Assembly: GCA_009995225.1 (NCBI GenBank)
Contig: JAACPW010000006.1
Span: forward strand, 93,683-157,682
Source: Sphingomonadales bacterium
Lineage (GTDB): Bacteria; Pseudomonadota; Alphaproteobacteria; Sphingomonadales; Sphingomonadaceae
Reading direction: 5' to 3'
DNA length: 64,000 nucleotides
The position numbers were made by a program, and so were the translations under genes. Positions 19,076-27,785 of the stretch are shown one piece after another. The notes below the pieces were generated by a model. The model did no database searches. It was not told where the DNA came from and saw only the letters and a program-made list of their open reading frames with translations. The first letter of the stretch is position 1; the number at the start of each line of letters is the position of its first letter.

Positions 19076-19377
19076 GACTGCCCACCGCCAAGGGCATAAC
19101 GCAACTGGAACAGCTTGAGCTGGCTGTGTGTATTTCTGTCTTTGACAAGGTCGTCGATCGCGGCTGTGCGTCCGCTCCGGTCCACATTCGCAAGTAACAG
19201 CGCAAATTCAGCCAGTTCTTGATCAGTACGCAATCCGACCTGCCAACCTTCGTCGATGTAACGGTGCGCTTCATCGACGCTGGAAATCGGAGCAATATGC
19301 AGTGCGATCTCTCTCGCCAGCCGTTGGCAGCCAGCGGCTTGAAAATGCGAAACGGTTTGATCGGAGATATGAAGCAC
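19072..19377 (-). CDS. Small protein resembling T6SS-linked accessory proteins
   Basis: A 101-residue protein with a GTG start preceded by GGGGGTGA. The pattern, MLHISDQTVSHFQAAG at the N-terminus, then a helical REIALHIAPI and a GLRTDQELAEFALLLANVD segment, recalls the short helical proteins often encoded beside type VI secretion effector or spike genes (an ML-x-I start, a His near position 27, and a Gly-Leu/Asp-x-x-x-Phe segment). This is pattern memory, not a confirmed family match. It is the first gene of the three-gene cluster and overlaps the next start by four bases. No Hcp, VgrG or PAAR gene is visible in the window. Confidence 0.55.
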   Translation of the reverse strand: MLHISDQTVSHFQAAGCQRLAREIALHIAPISSVDEAHRYIDEGWQVGLRTDQELAEFALLLANVDRSGRTAAIDDLVKDRNTHSQLKLFQLRYALGGGQS

Positions 19378-19580
19378 AGGATCGTCACCCCCGACGAATA
19401 CATGACTTTGTCGACTGGACCCGGCTGCTTCTTCTTATCGCATGAGATTGCTGATGGCAGTGTGGCAAGTCAAGGTGCACTTCGTTGCCGACCTACGCCA
19501 GCCCTTGAAGGTTTCGCCCGATGTCACCCTCTCCACACCTTCACTTCCCATTCACCACCCCCCTCGCTATACACCGGCGC

Positions 19581-20375
19581 ATGCAATCCAAGCTCACCAC
19601 CCGTATCGCGCGCGCCGCGCTCGCCGCCGCCACTTTCGCCACCCTTTCGGCCTGTGCCGGCAGCAAGGAGGGCGAGGATGTCGCCTATGTCGCGCGCGAT
19701 GTCGAATCGCTCTATTCCGAAGCGCAGCGGCGGCTTGATCGGGGCAACACGTTGCAGGCCGCGGCCCTGTTCGACGAGGTGGAGCGCCAGCATCCCTATT
19801 CGCCCTGGGCGCGCCGCGCTCAGTTGATGAGCGCCTTTAGCTATTACATCGCGCGCGATTACAACAAGGCGATCCAGAACGCGCAGCGGTTCCTGTCGAT
19901 CCACCCCGGCAACAAGGATGCGCCTTACGCGTATTATCTGATCGCGCTCAGCTATTACGAGCAGATAAGCGACGTGAACCGCGACCAGAAGATCACCGAA
20001 CAGGCGCAGACGGCCCTGCGTGAGGTCAACCGCCGGTTCCCCCAGACAGAATATGCCGCCGATGCGCGATTGAAGCTGGATCTTGTCGTGGACCACCTCG
20101 CGGGCAAAGAGATGGAGATTGGGCGTCACTATCAGCGCATGGGCCTGTGGCTCGCTGCCGATATGCGATTCCGCAATGTGGTCGAAAAGTTCGACACCAC
20201 CAGCCACACGCCCGAAGCGCTTTATCGCTTGACGGAAAGCAGCCTCGCGTTGGGCGTGCCGGCCGAAGCGGTGAAATATGCCGCGGTGCTGGGTGCCAAT
20301 TATCCGGGTTCGGAATGGTATCAACGTGCCTTCAGCCTGGTCGACAAGCACGCGAGTGGCGTCGTCCCGTCCTGA
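19581..20375 (+). CDS. bamD: Outer membrane assembly lipoprotein BamD
   Basis: A 264-residue lipoprotein of the BAM complex, which inserts beta-barrel proteins into the outer membrane. The start at 19581 gives a lipoprotein signal with lipobox LSAC (MQSKLTTRIARAALAAATFA, then TLSACAG); an earlier in-frame ATG at 19521 would bury it behind a His/Pro-rich extension. The rest is built of TPR-like helical pairs: SLYSEAQRRLDRGNTLQAA, EVERQHPYSPWARRAQLMSA, and the conserved YYIARDYNKAIQNAQRF and NKDAPYAYYLIALSYYEQI. A gap of about 200 bases with nothing recognisable separates it from the divergent unknown cluster. Confidence 0.94.
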   Translation: MQSKLTTRIARAALAAATFATLSACAGSKEGEDVAYVARDVESLYSEAQRRLDRGNTLQAAALFDEVERQHPYSPWARRAQLMSAFSYYIARDYNKAIQNAQRFLSIHPGNKDAPYAYYLIALSYYEQISDVNRDQKITEQAQTALREVNRRFPQTEYAADARLKLDLVVDHLAGKEMEIGRHYQRMGLWLAADMRFRNVVEKFDTTSHTPEALYRLTESSLALGVPAEAVKYAAVLGANYPGSEWYQRAFSLVDKHASGVVPS

Positions 20376-20412
20376 CACTCAGATAGCAGTCAGGTGCGGC
20401 GCTGCCACTCGG

Positions 20413-21573
20413 CTATTTCCGAAACACCACCTTGGTGCTGCCGGTGACCATCTGTGCAAGCCGCGCGGCATCCCAATTTGTGAGACGCACACAGCCGTTG
20501 CTTTGCGCACGGCCAATTGTTTCTGGCGAAGGCGTGCCGTGAATGCCGTAATGTTCCTTGCTCAGATCGATCCAGACCACGCCGACCGGACCGTTGGGGC
20601 CGGGCGGAAGCTGCTGCGTGTCATCGCTGTCGGGCGCGTTTCGTAACAGCTTAGGGTCATAGGAGTAGGGTGGATTATAGGCCTTGCCTTGCACGTCCCA
20701 CTCACCAATCGGCAGGGGATCGTTCGACGATCCGGTGGTCACAGAGAACATCGCGACAAGCGTGTCCTTATCGTCATAGGCCTTCAGCCAGCCTTCGCTT
20801 TCATCGACCAGAATGCGCGCCACATTCGGCTGATCGGTGCCAACGCCAAGCGAGCGCAGGGTTTCCAGCCAATCCTTGTTGTCGACGCTTTCCGCTGCGA
20901 TGCGATCCGCGCCGATATTGGGGACGCGCACCTGCTGGCCTGGCCTGAACGTCGGTGCGCTGTCCGCACTATTTGCTGTGGATGATGGTGCCGGTGACGC
21001 CCCGTCGGCCCCGGCGGGGCGCCCACCGGGGTTGAGCTGCGCCAACACATCCGCAGTGGTGTGAAATCGTTCGGCCAGCTTTTCGGTGAGCGTCTCGTAA
21101 CCGAGCCGGTCCATCTTGGCCTGCTCTGCTGCGCCGTCGGGCATTGCCGTGAATGTGATGTCGCCCCAATTATCGGGAATGGTGACAATGCGTGTCGCGG
21201 CGACCGTTGAACCTTGCGCCAAGGCCTTGCGAGTCGCGTCATCAAGCTTGCCGGTGACCGGCAGGCCGCGCGCTTCCTGAAAGCCTTTGACCGCGTTGGT
21301 CAGCGATGCGCCGGTCTTGCCGTCGATCACGCCTGGCCCAAAGCCAAGCCGTTCCAGCACGACCTGTGCCTGCATGATGGGGCGCGCTTCGGAATCGGGA
21401 ATGGCATCTGCAGACGCCGCGCCGTCATTCGATGCCATCGTATCTGCCCCGTTATCATTCCTGATTGCTGCCGTGTCCGCCTGGTCCTGCTGCGCCGAGT
21501 CATCGGAAGCGTCGCCGCCGCAAGCTCCCAGCAACAGGCACAGCGGAGCGAAGGGGGCGAGGTTAAAACGCAT
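20413..21573 (-). CDS. L,D-transpeptidase lipoprotein with peptidoglycan-binding domain
   Basis: A 386-residue YkuD-type L,D-transpeptidase that would make 3-3 cross-links in peptidoglycan or anchor proteins to it. The lipobox is LLGAC at the end of a short signal (MRFNLAPFAPLCLLLGAC); a second ATG lies two codons earlier at 21579. A peptidoglycan-binding helical domain follows at about residues 65-115 (VVLERLGFGPGVIDGKTGAS), then a LysM-like region. The catalytic motif is HGTPSPETIGRAQSNGCVRL near the C-terminus, with the active Cys in SNGCVR. It is convergent with bamD. Length and layout match the large YkuD/ErfK/YbiS-like enzymes of sphingomonads. Confidence 0.9.
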   Translation of the reverse strand: MRFNLAPFAPLCLLLGACGGDASDDSAQQDQADTAAIRNDNGADTMASNDGAASADAIPDSEARPIMQAQVVLERLGFGPGVIDGKTGASLTNAVKGFQEARGLPVTGKLDDATRKALAQGSTVAATRIVTIPDNWGDITFTAMPDGAAEQAKMDRLGYETLTEKLAERFHTTADVLAQLNPGGRPAGADGASPAPSSTANSADSAPTFRPGQQVRVPNIGADRIAAESVDNKDWLETLRSLGVGTDQPNVARILVDESEGWLKAYDDKDTLVAMFSVTTGSSNDPLPIGEWDVQGKAYNPPYSYDPKLLRNAPDSDDTQQLPPGPNGPVGVVWIDLSKEHYGIHGTPSPETIGRAQSNGCVRLTNWDAARLAQMVTGSTKVVFRK

Positions 21574-21689
21574 GAACAATCCTTGTGATGACGCCCGGCA
21601 GGACGTTCAGGCACAGACAAACCGCTTTGCTGCGCGGCAGTTCCATCGGTCCACGAATGAGTGGGGTTCATCAGAGCAGGAGGGCGCGG

Positions 21690-22066
21690 TTAGAGCGCGG
21701 GTTGCATCACCCAGTCTTGCGCGTCACTTAACGCCGCAGCCTTGAACGCGCGGGCTTCAAGCGGAAGAATTTTGTACCGAACGCCGCGACTGCCGTAGCG
21801 GCGAGGCTCGGCGCCCCCACCACGGCATAGCGCGAAATTGGGCCGATAGAGCGGATGCTGGCAAGCAAGCCCTTGGGCGAAAGAAACGCGCCGGAATCGA
21901 AGGTCCGCGTTGCCCGCAAATCCAGCAGCAGCCGCAGATCTTCAGTGGTACTGATTGCGGCTTCCACGACGCGTGCCATGCCTTCAACCTGCCGGTGATC
22001 GAGCGTCGCTTCGAAGGTGAACATGAGGCAGGTGAAGCCGTCGCCGTCCAGCAGGCCTGACTTCAT
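21690..22066 (-). CDS. SpoIIAA-like (STAS-fold) protein, frame broken near its C-terminus
   Basis: The unbroken frame runs from 22066 to a TAA at 21728. It shows the SpoIIAA-like pattern: LLLDLRATRTFDSGAF, then a basic ISRYAVVGAPSLAATAVAAF strand-helix, then FFRL. The usual family ending, in which an acidic or aromatic strand leads to an Ala-x-x-Trp helix, is missing from that frame but present in the next: with one base added near 21758 the protein continues ARAFKAAALSDAQDWVMQPA and stops at 21690. The corrected length of about 125 residues is normal for the family, so an indel is the simplest reading. The role is unknown; the fold is used in anti-sigma-factor antagonists. Confidence 0.65.
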
Positions 22067-22186
22067 GGTTGATCTCCTGAGCGCGTTTGTGAAGGGGGTG
22101 GGGCCTGCTGTCTCTCCCCCTTGCGTCCACCCGTCTTTAACGCATGCTGGATCCGGCCAAATAATCCGTTGGGCCGCGCTACCGGC

Positions 22187-24487
22187 TCAGGTGCGCTCGA
22201 TCCGCACCGGGACACCCTTGCTCGCCGGGGTTTGCGACAATTCCTCGTGGTACCACAGCGGCACCAGCGGATTAAGTTCGGGGAAGTATCCTGCAAGCGT
22301 GCCCGTAGGCAGATCATAAGGTACCACCTTGAGCCCGGCGACCTTGCGCTGGGCTTCCACCGCGCCGCCCGGTGCATCACCTGCGTCGGTGACAAGCGCT
22401 ATCGTGTCCCCTTCCGCAAGGCCTGCAGCCTGCATATCTGAAGGCTTCATCAGCACGATCATGCGGCTGCCGCTAAGCCCGCGCAGCCGGTCGTCGTGGC
22501 CATAGATGGTGGTGTTGAACTGGTCGTTGGACCGCAGCGTCACCAGATGGAATCGCCCTTCGGCATCGCCCACCCCGCAGGCATTGAGCACGGTGGGGGC
22601 GGTGAATTCCGCCTTGCCGCTTTGGGTCTTCCACACCCGTTCGCGCGCTGCATTGCCACGGAAGAACCCGCCGGGCGTGGTCATGCGCCCGTTCATGTCG
22701 GCAAATTCGTCGGGATAGGTGGCGGCAATGGCATCGCGGATGCGGGAATAGTCTGCCTGCCATGCATCCCATGTCAGCTTGGGATGGCGCGCGCCCAGCG
22801 TCGCCTTGGCAAGACCGCACACGATCGCCGTTTCGCTCAACAGAGGATCGCTGGCCGGGGTGCGATAGGCGCGGCTGCCGCTGATATGGCTGAAGCTGTC
22901 CTCCATGCTCACCCATTGGTGGCCGCTGGCCTGCTCGTCGATCTCGGCCCGCACAAGGCAGGGAAGGATCCAGCTCGCCTGGCCAGGCAGGCAATGCGTG
23001 GTGTTGAGCTTGGTCGCGACGTGTACGGTCAGTTCCATGTTGCGCCATGCTTCGTGGACCCGGACATGATCGGGCACCGCGTTGGCGAGATTGCCGCCGA
23101 GGCCGATGAAGGCTTTGGCCGATCCGTCACACACGGCTTCAAGGAAGGCGACGGTGTTGTGCCCATCGCGCTCGGGCGTTTCGAGATCGAACAGCTCGCG
23201 GTATTTTTCCACCGGGGCCAGATGCACTTTTTCCGTGATGCCGACGGTGCGTTGGCCCTGCACGTTGGAATGGCCGCGGATCGGCGAACAGCCGGTGCCC
23301 TTGCGTCCGATATTGCCGCGCAGCAACAGCAGGTTGACCAGCATTCCGATGGCTTGCGATCCGTGGACGTGCTGGGTCAGGCCCATGCCGTAAATGCCCA
23401 TGACGTTCTTCGCCTGCGCATAGCAGCGGCCCGCCGCCTCCATCTCGGCGCGGGCAAGGCCGCTGGCGCGTTCGAGATCGGCCCAGTCGGCGGCGTCCAG
23501 CGTGGCCATGAAATCATCGAGGCCGGTGGTGTGCTGTGCGATGAAGGCATGGTCCAGCACGGCCGGATCGTTCGGCCCGCGTGCGCGCTCCATAGCGATC
23601 ACGTGCTTGCACACGCCCATCAGCGCGGCGATGTCTCCGCCCGAGCGGACCTGGCAATATTGGTGGTCAAGCTTGGTCGGGTTGCCCACGGTCATTTGCA
23701 CCGGGTTTTGTGGATCGACGAATTCGCGCAGGCCCTTTTCCTTCAGCGGGTTGAAGACGATAATCTTGCAGCCGCGCTCTACCGCCGATTTCAGCGGGTG
23801 CAGGATGCGCGGGCTGTTGGTGCCGGGGTTCTGGCCGAGGTAGAAGATCGCATCGACATGGTCGAAGTCCTCCATCTGGCAGGTGCCGACAGATGATCCG
23901 ATCACCTTCTTGAGGCCCACAGATGTGGTCTCGTGGCACATGTTCGAACTGTCGGGCAGGTTGTTGTGGCCATAGGCGCGGGCGAACAGCGCGTAGAGAT
24001 AGGACGGCTCCAGCGCCGCCTTGCCGCTGGCGTAGAAGGTCACGGATTGCGGATCGACGCTGCGCAATTGCGCACCGATTTCGGCAAAGGCGGTGTTCCA
24101 GTCGGCACGTTCGTATCGGTCGGTGGCGGGGTTGTAACGCACAGGCTCGGTCAGGCGGCCCAGCATTTCGAGCGCGTAATCTCCCATGGCGCGCAATTCG
24201 GTCACGGTGTGCTGCGCCAGCACTTCCGGCGTGCAGCGATCGCGGGTCAGATCCCACAACGTCGCCTTGGCGCCGTTTTCGCAAAATTCGAAGGCGAGCG
24301 GGTCTTCGGGCTTGGTCCACGCGCAGGACGCGCACATGTAGCCGCCGGGCTTGTTCTGGTCCTTCAGCGTCAACAGGGCCGAGGGTGAGGCTCGCGCGGT
24401 CAGTTCGACCCGCGCAATGCCTTCCACCGATCCCCAGCCGCCGGTCGCGCCGCGATATCGCTTCGAGGTAGGGAGATCACCGGCCAT
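22187..24487 (-). CDS. FdhF/YdeP-family molybdopterin oxidoreductase
   Basis: A 766-residue molybdenum bis-MGD enzyme of the FdhF/YdeP family. Residues 50-56 (YMCASCAW) hold only a CxxC near the N-terminus rather than the full four-cysteine Fe-S motif of true formate dehydrogenases, typical of YdeP. Cofactor-binding segments are seen at SSNMCHETTSVGLKK (Cys likely the Mo-region ligand), FYLGQNPGTNSP and RGHSNVQGQRT. E. coli YdeP is linked to acid resistance; the substrate here is unknown. The gene begins inside the last 11 bases of fdhD, so the sulfurtransferase needed to activate it is translated just ahead. No membrane or cytochrome partner subunit is adjacent. Confidence 0.87.
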   Translation of the reverse strand: MAGDLPTSKRYRGATGGWGSVEGIARVELTARASPSALLTLKDQNKPGGYMCASCAWTKPEDPLAFEFCENGAKATLWDLTRDRCTPEVLAQHTVTELRAMGDYALEMLGRLTEPVRYNPATDRYERADWNTAFAEIGAQLRSVDPQSVTFYASGKAALEPSYLYALFARAYGHNNLPDSSNMCHETTSVGLKKVIGSSVGTCQMEDFDHVDAIFYLGQNPGTNSPRILHPLKSAVERGCKIIVFNPLKEKGLREFVDPQNPVQMTVGNPTKLDHQYCQVRSGGDIAALMGVCKHVIAMERARGPNDPAVLDHAFIAQHTTGLDDFMATLDAADWADLERASGLARAEMEAAGRCYAQAKNVMGIYGMGLTQHVHGSQAIGMLVNLLLLRGNIGRKGTGCSPIRGHSNVQGQRTVGITEKVHLAPVEKYRELFDLETPERDGHNTVAFLEAVCDGSAKAFIGLGGNLANAVPDHVRVHEAWRNMELTVHVATKLNTTHCLPGQASWILPCLVRAEIDEQASGHQWVSMEDSFSHISGSRAYRTPASDPLLSETAIVCGLAKATLGARHPKLTWDAWQADYSRIRDAIAATYPDEFADMNGRMTTPGGFFRGNAARERVWKTQSGKAEFTAPTVLNACGVGDAEGRFHLVTLRSNDQFNTTIYGHDDRLRGLSGSRMIVLMKPSDMQAAGLAEGDTIALVTDAGDAPGGAVEAQRKVAGLKVVPYDLPTGTLAGYFPELNPLVPLWYHEELSQTPASKGVPVRIERT

Positions 24488-25310
24488 GCGTTTTGCCTTT
24501 CCGTGGGGTGTCGTCGAAGATTGCGAAGGGATCGTTCATCACCAGCGCGCCGTCGCTGCGAGCGAGCGCGATCAGCGTCAGCCCCGCTTCGCAAGCGCGT
24601 GCGACTGCAAGATCGCTGGCTGCCGAAATCGTCACCAGCGACGGCACACCGGCGCGCACGGCCTTTTCGACCAGCTCGTAGGAGCAGCGCGCGGACAGCA
24701 GGACGAAGCCCGAGGCGGGGTCTAATTCTTCGACCATGAGGTGGCCGATCAGCTTGTCGAGTGCGTTGTGCCGCCCGACATCTTCGCGCGCGGCGATAAT
24801 GCGCCCGTCGCCGTCGCAGAAGGCCGCGGCGTGCATCGCGCCCGTTGCGCGACCCAAAGGCTGGTGAGCACGCAGAGCGTCCAGCGCGGCGGTTATGGCA
24901 GCGGCGTTGATGACGGGACGGGCGGTGACAGGCGGCAGAGGCCTCAGCACCTCATCGATCGTTTCCAGCCCGCACAAGCCGCAGCTTCCTTCGACAAGCC
25001 TGAGCCTCAGCCGTTCACGCAAGGGCGCGGCGTGGGTGTCGGGCAGAGTGATGCGGATGATGGTGCCGCGCTCCAGTGGCGCGATGCTGATGGCGATGAT
25101 GTCCTCGGCGCGGCTAACCAGCCCCTCGGCAGTGGTGAAGCCGACCGCGAAATCTTCCAGATCATCGGGCGTGCCGAGCATCACGGCATAGCCGAGGCCG
25201 TTGTACTCGAATGCGATGGGATGCTCCTGCGCCAGTGCCTCAGGCGGTGCACGCACCGCTGCGTTGGTGAAGGCGATCCGGAACGCGGGTGGGATTCTCT
25301 CGGCGGGCAC
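24477..25310 (-). CDS. fdhD: Formate dehydrogenase accessory sulfurtransferase FdhD
   Basis: A 277-residue FdhD protein, which transfers sulfur from the IscS desulfurase to the molybdenum cofactor of formate-dehydrogenase-type enzymes. The CxxC loop is present as GSCGLCGLET (about residues 127-136). Other family motifs are FAVGFTTAEGLV, EDVGRHNALDKLIG and FVLLSARCSYELVEKA, all characteristic of the family. Start at 25310 (MPAERIPPAFRIAF) is supported only by length; an internal start is possible. It forms a two-gene operon with the overlapping YdeP-type enzyme. Confidence 0.93.
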   Translation of the reverse strand: MPAERIPPAFRIAFTNAAVRAPPEALAQEHPIAFEYNGLGYAVMLGTPDDLEDFAVGFTTAEGLVSRAEDIIAISIAPLERGTIIRITLPDTHAAPLRERLRLRLVEGSCGLCGLETIDEVLRPLPPVTARPVINAAAITAALDALRAHQPLGRATGAMHAAAFCDGDGRIIAAREDVGRHNALDKLIGHLMVEELDPASGFVLLSARCSYELVEKAVRAGVPSLVTISAASDLAVARACEAGLTLIALARSDGALVMNDPFAIFDDTPRKGKTHGR

Positions 25311-25469
25311 GCGCGCACCCTATCACCGATCCAGCATCTGGCGACGCTAAAGCGCGCACGGCGATTAGGTCATGGGGGGCGGCATTTCGCAAAATGTACC
25401 AGATGCGGGGATTGGCCCATCTTCCGCAGGTGACGGGCCGCGTGCGGTGCGCTATCTGCCCGCATAGTC

Positions 25470-27137
25470 ATGCTGACCCGGCTTTCGATCCGCAACATTG
25501 TCCTTATCGAAGCGCTCGATCTCGATTTCGCGCGCGGCCTTGGCGTGCTGACGGGGGAGACTGGGGCGGGCAAGTCGATCCTGCTCGATGCGCTGGGCCT
25601 GATTCTGGGGGACCGGGCGGAAACGTCGCTGGTGCGCAGCGGCGAAGACCGGGCGAGCGTGACCGCAAGCTTCGAATTCGCCCGCCTGCCTGCAGGGATC
25701 GCCGCCGCGCTGGACGATGCTGACATCGCTATCGAACCGGGCGAGCCGCTGCTGATCCGGCGGCAGGTCCGGGCCGATGGCGGGTCCAAGGCCTTCATCA
25801 ATGATGCCCCCGCCAGCGTCGCGTTGCTGCGGGAGCTCGCGCCTGCGCTTGTGGAACTCCACGGTCAGCACGATGATCGCGGGTTGGTGAACCCCAAGGG
25901 ACACCGGATGCTGCTGGATCGCTATGCCGGGACCGATACGGCGGGGCTTGAGCGCACCTATGCCGATTGGGCCAAGGCCGAGGCGCAATTGTCCGAAGCG
26001 CGCGGTGCGGTGGAGCAGGCCAAGGCCGATCAGGACTTGCTGATCGCGCACCTCGCCGAACTCGCTGCGCTCGAGCCCGTGGCGGGCGAGGAGGCACGGC
26101 TCGCCGGTGCGCGGGCCGATATGCAGAAGGGCGAGAAGCTGTCGGGCGATCTCGAAACGCTGCGTCACCTGTGGGAAGGCTCGGATTCGCCGCTGGCATC
26201 CTTGCGGGTCGCAGCGCGCAAGCTGGACCGGATTGCCGAACAGCACACGCTGCTGGCCGAGGCGCTGGCCGCGCTGGACCGCGCCGTGATCGAGGCGAGC
26301 GAGGCCGAGGACAAGCTGCGCTCCGCCGCCGAAACTCTTGTCCACGATCCGCATGAGTTGGAACGCGCCGAAACCCGCCTGTTCGAACTGCGCGCCGCTG
26401 CCCGCAAGCATCGCTGCGAGGTCGATGATCTGCCGGAGCTTGCGCGCACCATGCGGGCGGGGCTCGACGCGATCGAAGGTGGCGAGGCGCAGCTCGACGC
26501 ATTGGAAGCCGCCGCCAGGGACGCGCGCAAGGCGTATGTCGCTTCCGCCGAGACAGCGCACGCCGCGCGGGTCACCGGCGCGCAGAAGCTTGATGCGGCG
26601 GTGGCGTCGGAGCTTGCCCCGCTGAAACTGGACGCCGCGCGGTTCCGCACGTCGATAACGACGCTGCCAGAAGACCGCTGGAGCGCGAGCGGAATGGACG
26701 CGGTGGAGTTCCTGATTTCCACCAACCCCGGCGCGGACTTCGCGCCTTTGGGCAAGATCGCTTCGGGCGGAGAGTTGTCGCGCTTCATCCTCGCGCTGAA
26801 GGTCGCGCTGGCGGAACAGGGCGGCGCGGCGACGATCATCTTCGACGAAATCGACCGCGGCGTGGGCGGCGCGGTGGCGAGCGCCATCGGCGACCGGCTG
26901 GCCCGGCTGGCGGCGCAGGAAGGGCAATTGTTGGCGGTCACGCACAGCCCCCAGGTCGCGGCGCGCGGTGGGCAGCATTACCTGATCGCCAAGGCGTCGA
27001 GCGGGATTGTGACCAAGACAAGCGTGGTGCTGCTCGACCACGCCGGGCGACAGGAAGAGATTGCGCGGATGCTGTCCGGCGCGGAGGTGACGCCCGAAGC
27101 GCGCGCGCAGGCGGACCGGCTGCTGGAGGGGGTGTGA
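25470..27137 (+). CDS. recN: DNA repair protein RecN
   Basis: A 555-residue SMC-like ATPase used in double-strand-break repair. Walker A is at the N-terminus (GETGAGKSILLDALG, about residues 30-44). The Q-loop/hinge region follows, with a central coiled coil at about 150-370. The C-terminus carries the ABC signature GKIASGGELSRFILAL, Walker B TIIFDEIDRGVGG and the D-loop VTHSPQVAARG. Its stop codon overlaps the GTG start of the next gene. In sphingomonads recN commonly sits between bamD and ligA; here about 5 kb of other genes lie on the bamD side and about 2 kb on the ligA side. Confidence 0.96.
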   Translation: MLTRLSIRNIVLIEALDLDFARGLGVLTGETGAGKSILLDALGLILGDRAETSLVRSGEDRASVTASFEFARLPAGIAAALDDADIAIEPGEPLLIRRQVRADGGSKAFINDAPASVALLRELAPALVELHGQHDDRGLVNPKGHRMLLDRYAGTDTAGLERTYADWAKAEAQLSEARGAVEQAKADQDLLIAHLAELAALEPVAGEEARLAGARADMQKGEKLSGDLETLRHLWEGSDSPLASLRVAARKLDRIAEQHTLLAEALAALDRAVIEASEAEDKLRSAAETLVHDPHELERAETRLFELRAAARKHRCEVDDLPELARTMRAGLDAIEGGEAQLDALEAAARDARKAYVASAETAHAARVTGAQKLDAAVASELAPLKLDAARFRTSITTLPEDRWSASGMDAVEFLISTNPGADFAPLGKIASGGELSRFILALKVALAEQGGAATIIFDEIDRGVGGAVASAIGDRLARLAAQEGQLLAVTHSPQVAARGGQHYLIAKASSGIVTKTSVVLLDHAGRQEEIARMLSGAEVTPEARAQADRLLEGV

Positions 27138-27652
27138 GCGGACCAAAGGACTTTGTCACGCTCGGTGCGCTCGTCGTTCTGGTCGCGGGAGGGGTCTGGC
27201 TCTCGGCCACGCTCGATCACCAACCGCTCGTGACCGAGGCGGCGGCAGCAGCTATCAAGAGCGAGTTTGCATGGTATAGTGATGCGGAGGCCAAGATCGC
27301 TAAGGAGCAGGGGCGGCAACCGGAAATCGTGAACCTATGCGTTGATGCCGAGCCGTTTTACTACGCGCTGCTAGCTAAGCGCCTTTCGGCAAACCTCGTC
27401 AGACCGCATCCTGTCTCAGCGTGCAAGAGCAAGACCGGGGCTGCCGATCCCGCGGCGTTTGGTTCCATAGATCAGTGGTCACACAAGAGCGGGGCTTTTG
27501 CGGTGATGCTTCGGGTCAGGTCTATCCGTTGCATGACCCGCTCGCGATGCATGGTCGAAACCGCATTGATGGGAGCAGGCAAGGCCTACGAAGTGACACG
27601 AACGGAGAATGTTTGGACTGTTACGAACACAGAACTTTTGGCAATCGTATGA
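27134..27652 (+). CDS. Hypothetical single-span membrane-anchored protein
   Basis: A 172-residue protein with a GTG start overlapping the recN stop (GTGTGA). The N-terminus is a signal anchor (VTLGALVVLVAGGVWLSATL, residues 9-28). The rest is soluble, with cysteines in NLCVDAEP and SACKSKTG and a short basic stretch RVRSIRCMTRSRC. It is not a family I recognise. Codon use looks less typical than that of recN. It is possibly co-transcribed with recN; nothing visible suggests a repair function. Confidence 0.65.
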   Translation: MSGPKDFVTLGALVVLVAGGVWLSATLDHQPLVTEAAAAAIKSEFAWYSDAEAKIAKEQGRQPEIVNLCVDAEPFYYALLAKRLSANLVRPHPVSACKSKTGAADPAAFGSIDQWSHKSGAFAVMLRVRSIRCMTRSRCMVETALMGAGKAYEVTRTENVWTVTNTELLAIV

Positions 27653-27684
27653 TCGGCGACGGGGTTTGCATTCATTCGTTTTGT

Positions 27685-27776
27685 CGTCACCCTGCACTTG
27701 TTGCAGAGTTCATTGCTCCGCACGCACAGTCCGTTCCATTACGCGCGATGGATGCTGAAACGAGTTCAGCATGACG
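27685..27776. repeat. Dispersed palindromic repeat, copy 1 (diverged left arm)
   Basis: A roughly 92-bp element with inverted arms of about 29 bases. The right arm (27748-27776) differs by one base from the right arm of the copy at 51914-52004; the left arm (from 27685) has diverged. The element ends about nine bases before the start of the lipoprotein hydrolase gene, and the GGAG of that gene's ribosome site begins at its right edge. Sphingomonad genomes carry many such REP-like intergenic elements. Confidence 0.75.
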
Positions 27777-27785
27777 GAGAATGTT

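Noticed and set aside
25452..27146. 564-codon minus-strand frame opposite recN
   Set aside because: Arg/Gln-rich antisense shadow of recN; recN motifs prove the plus strand is coding.
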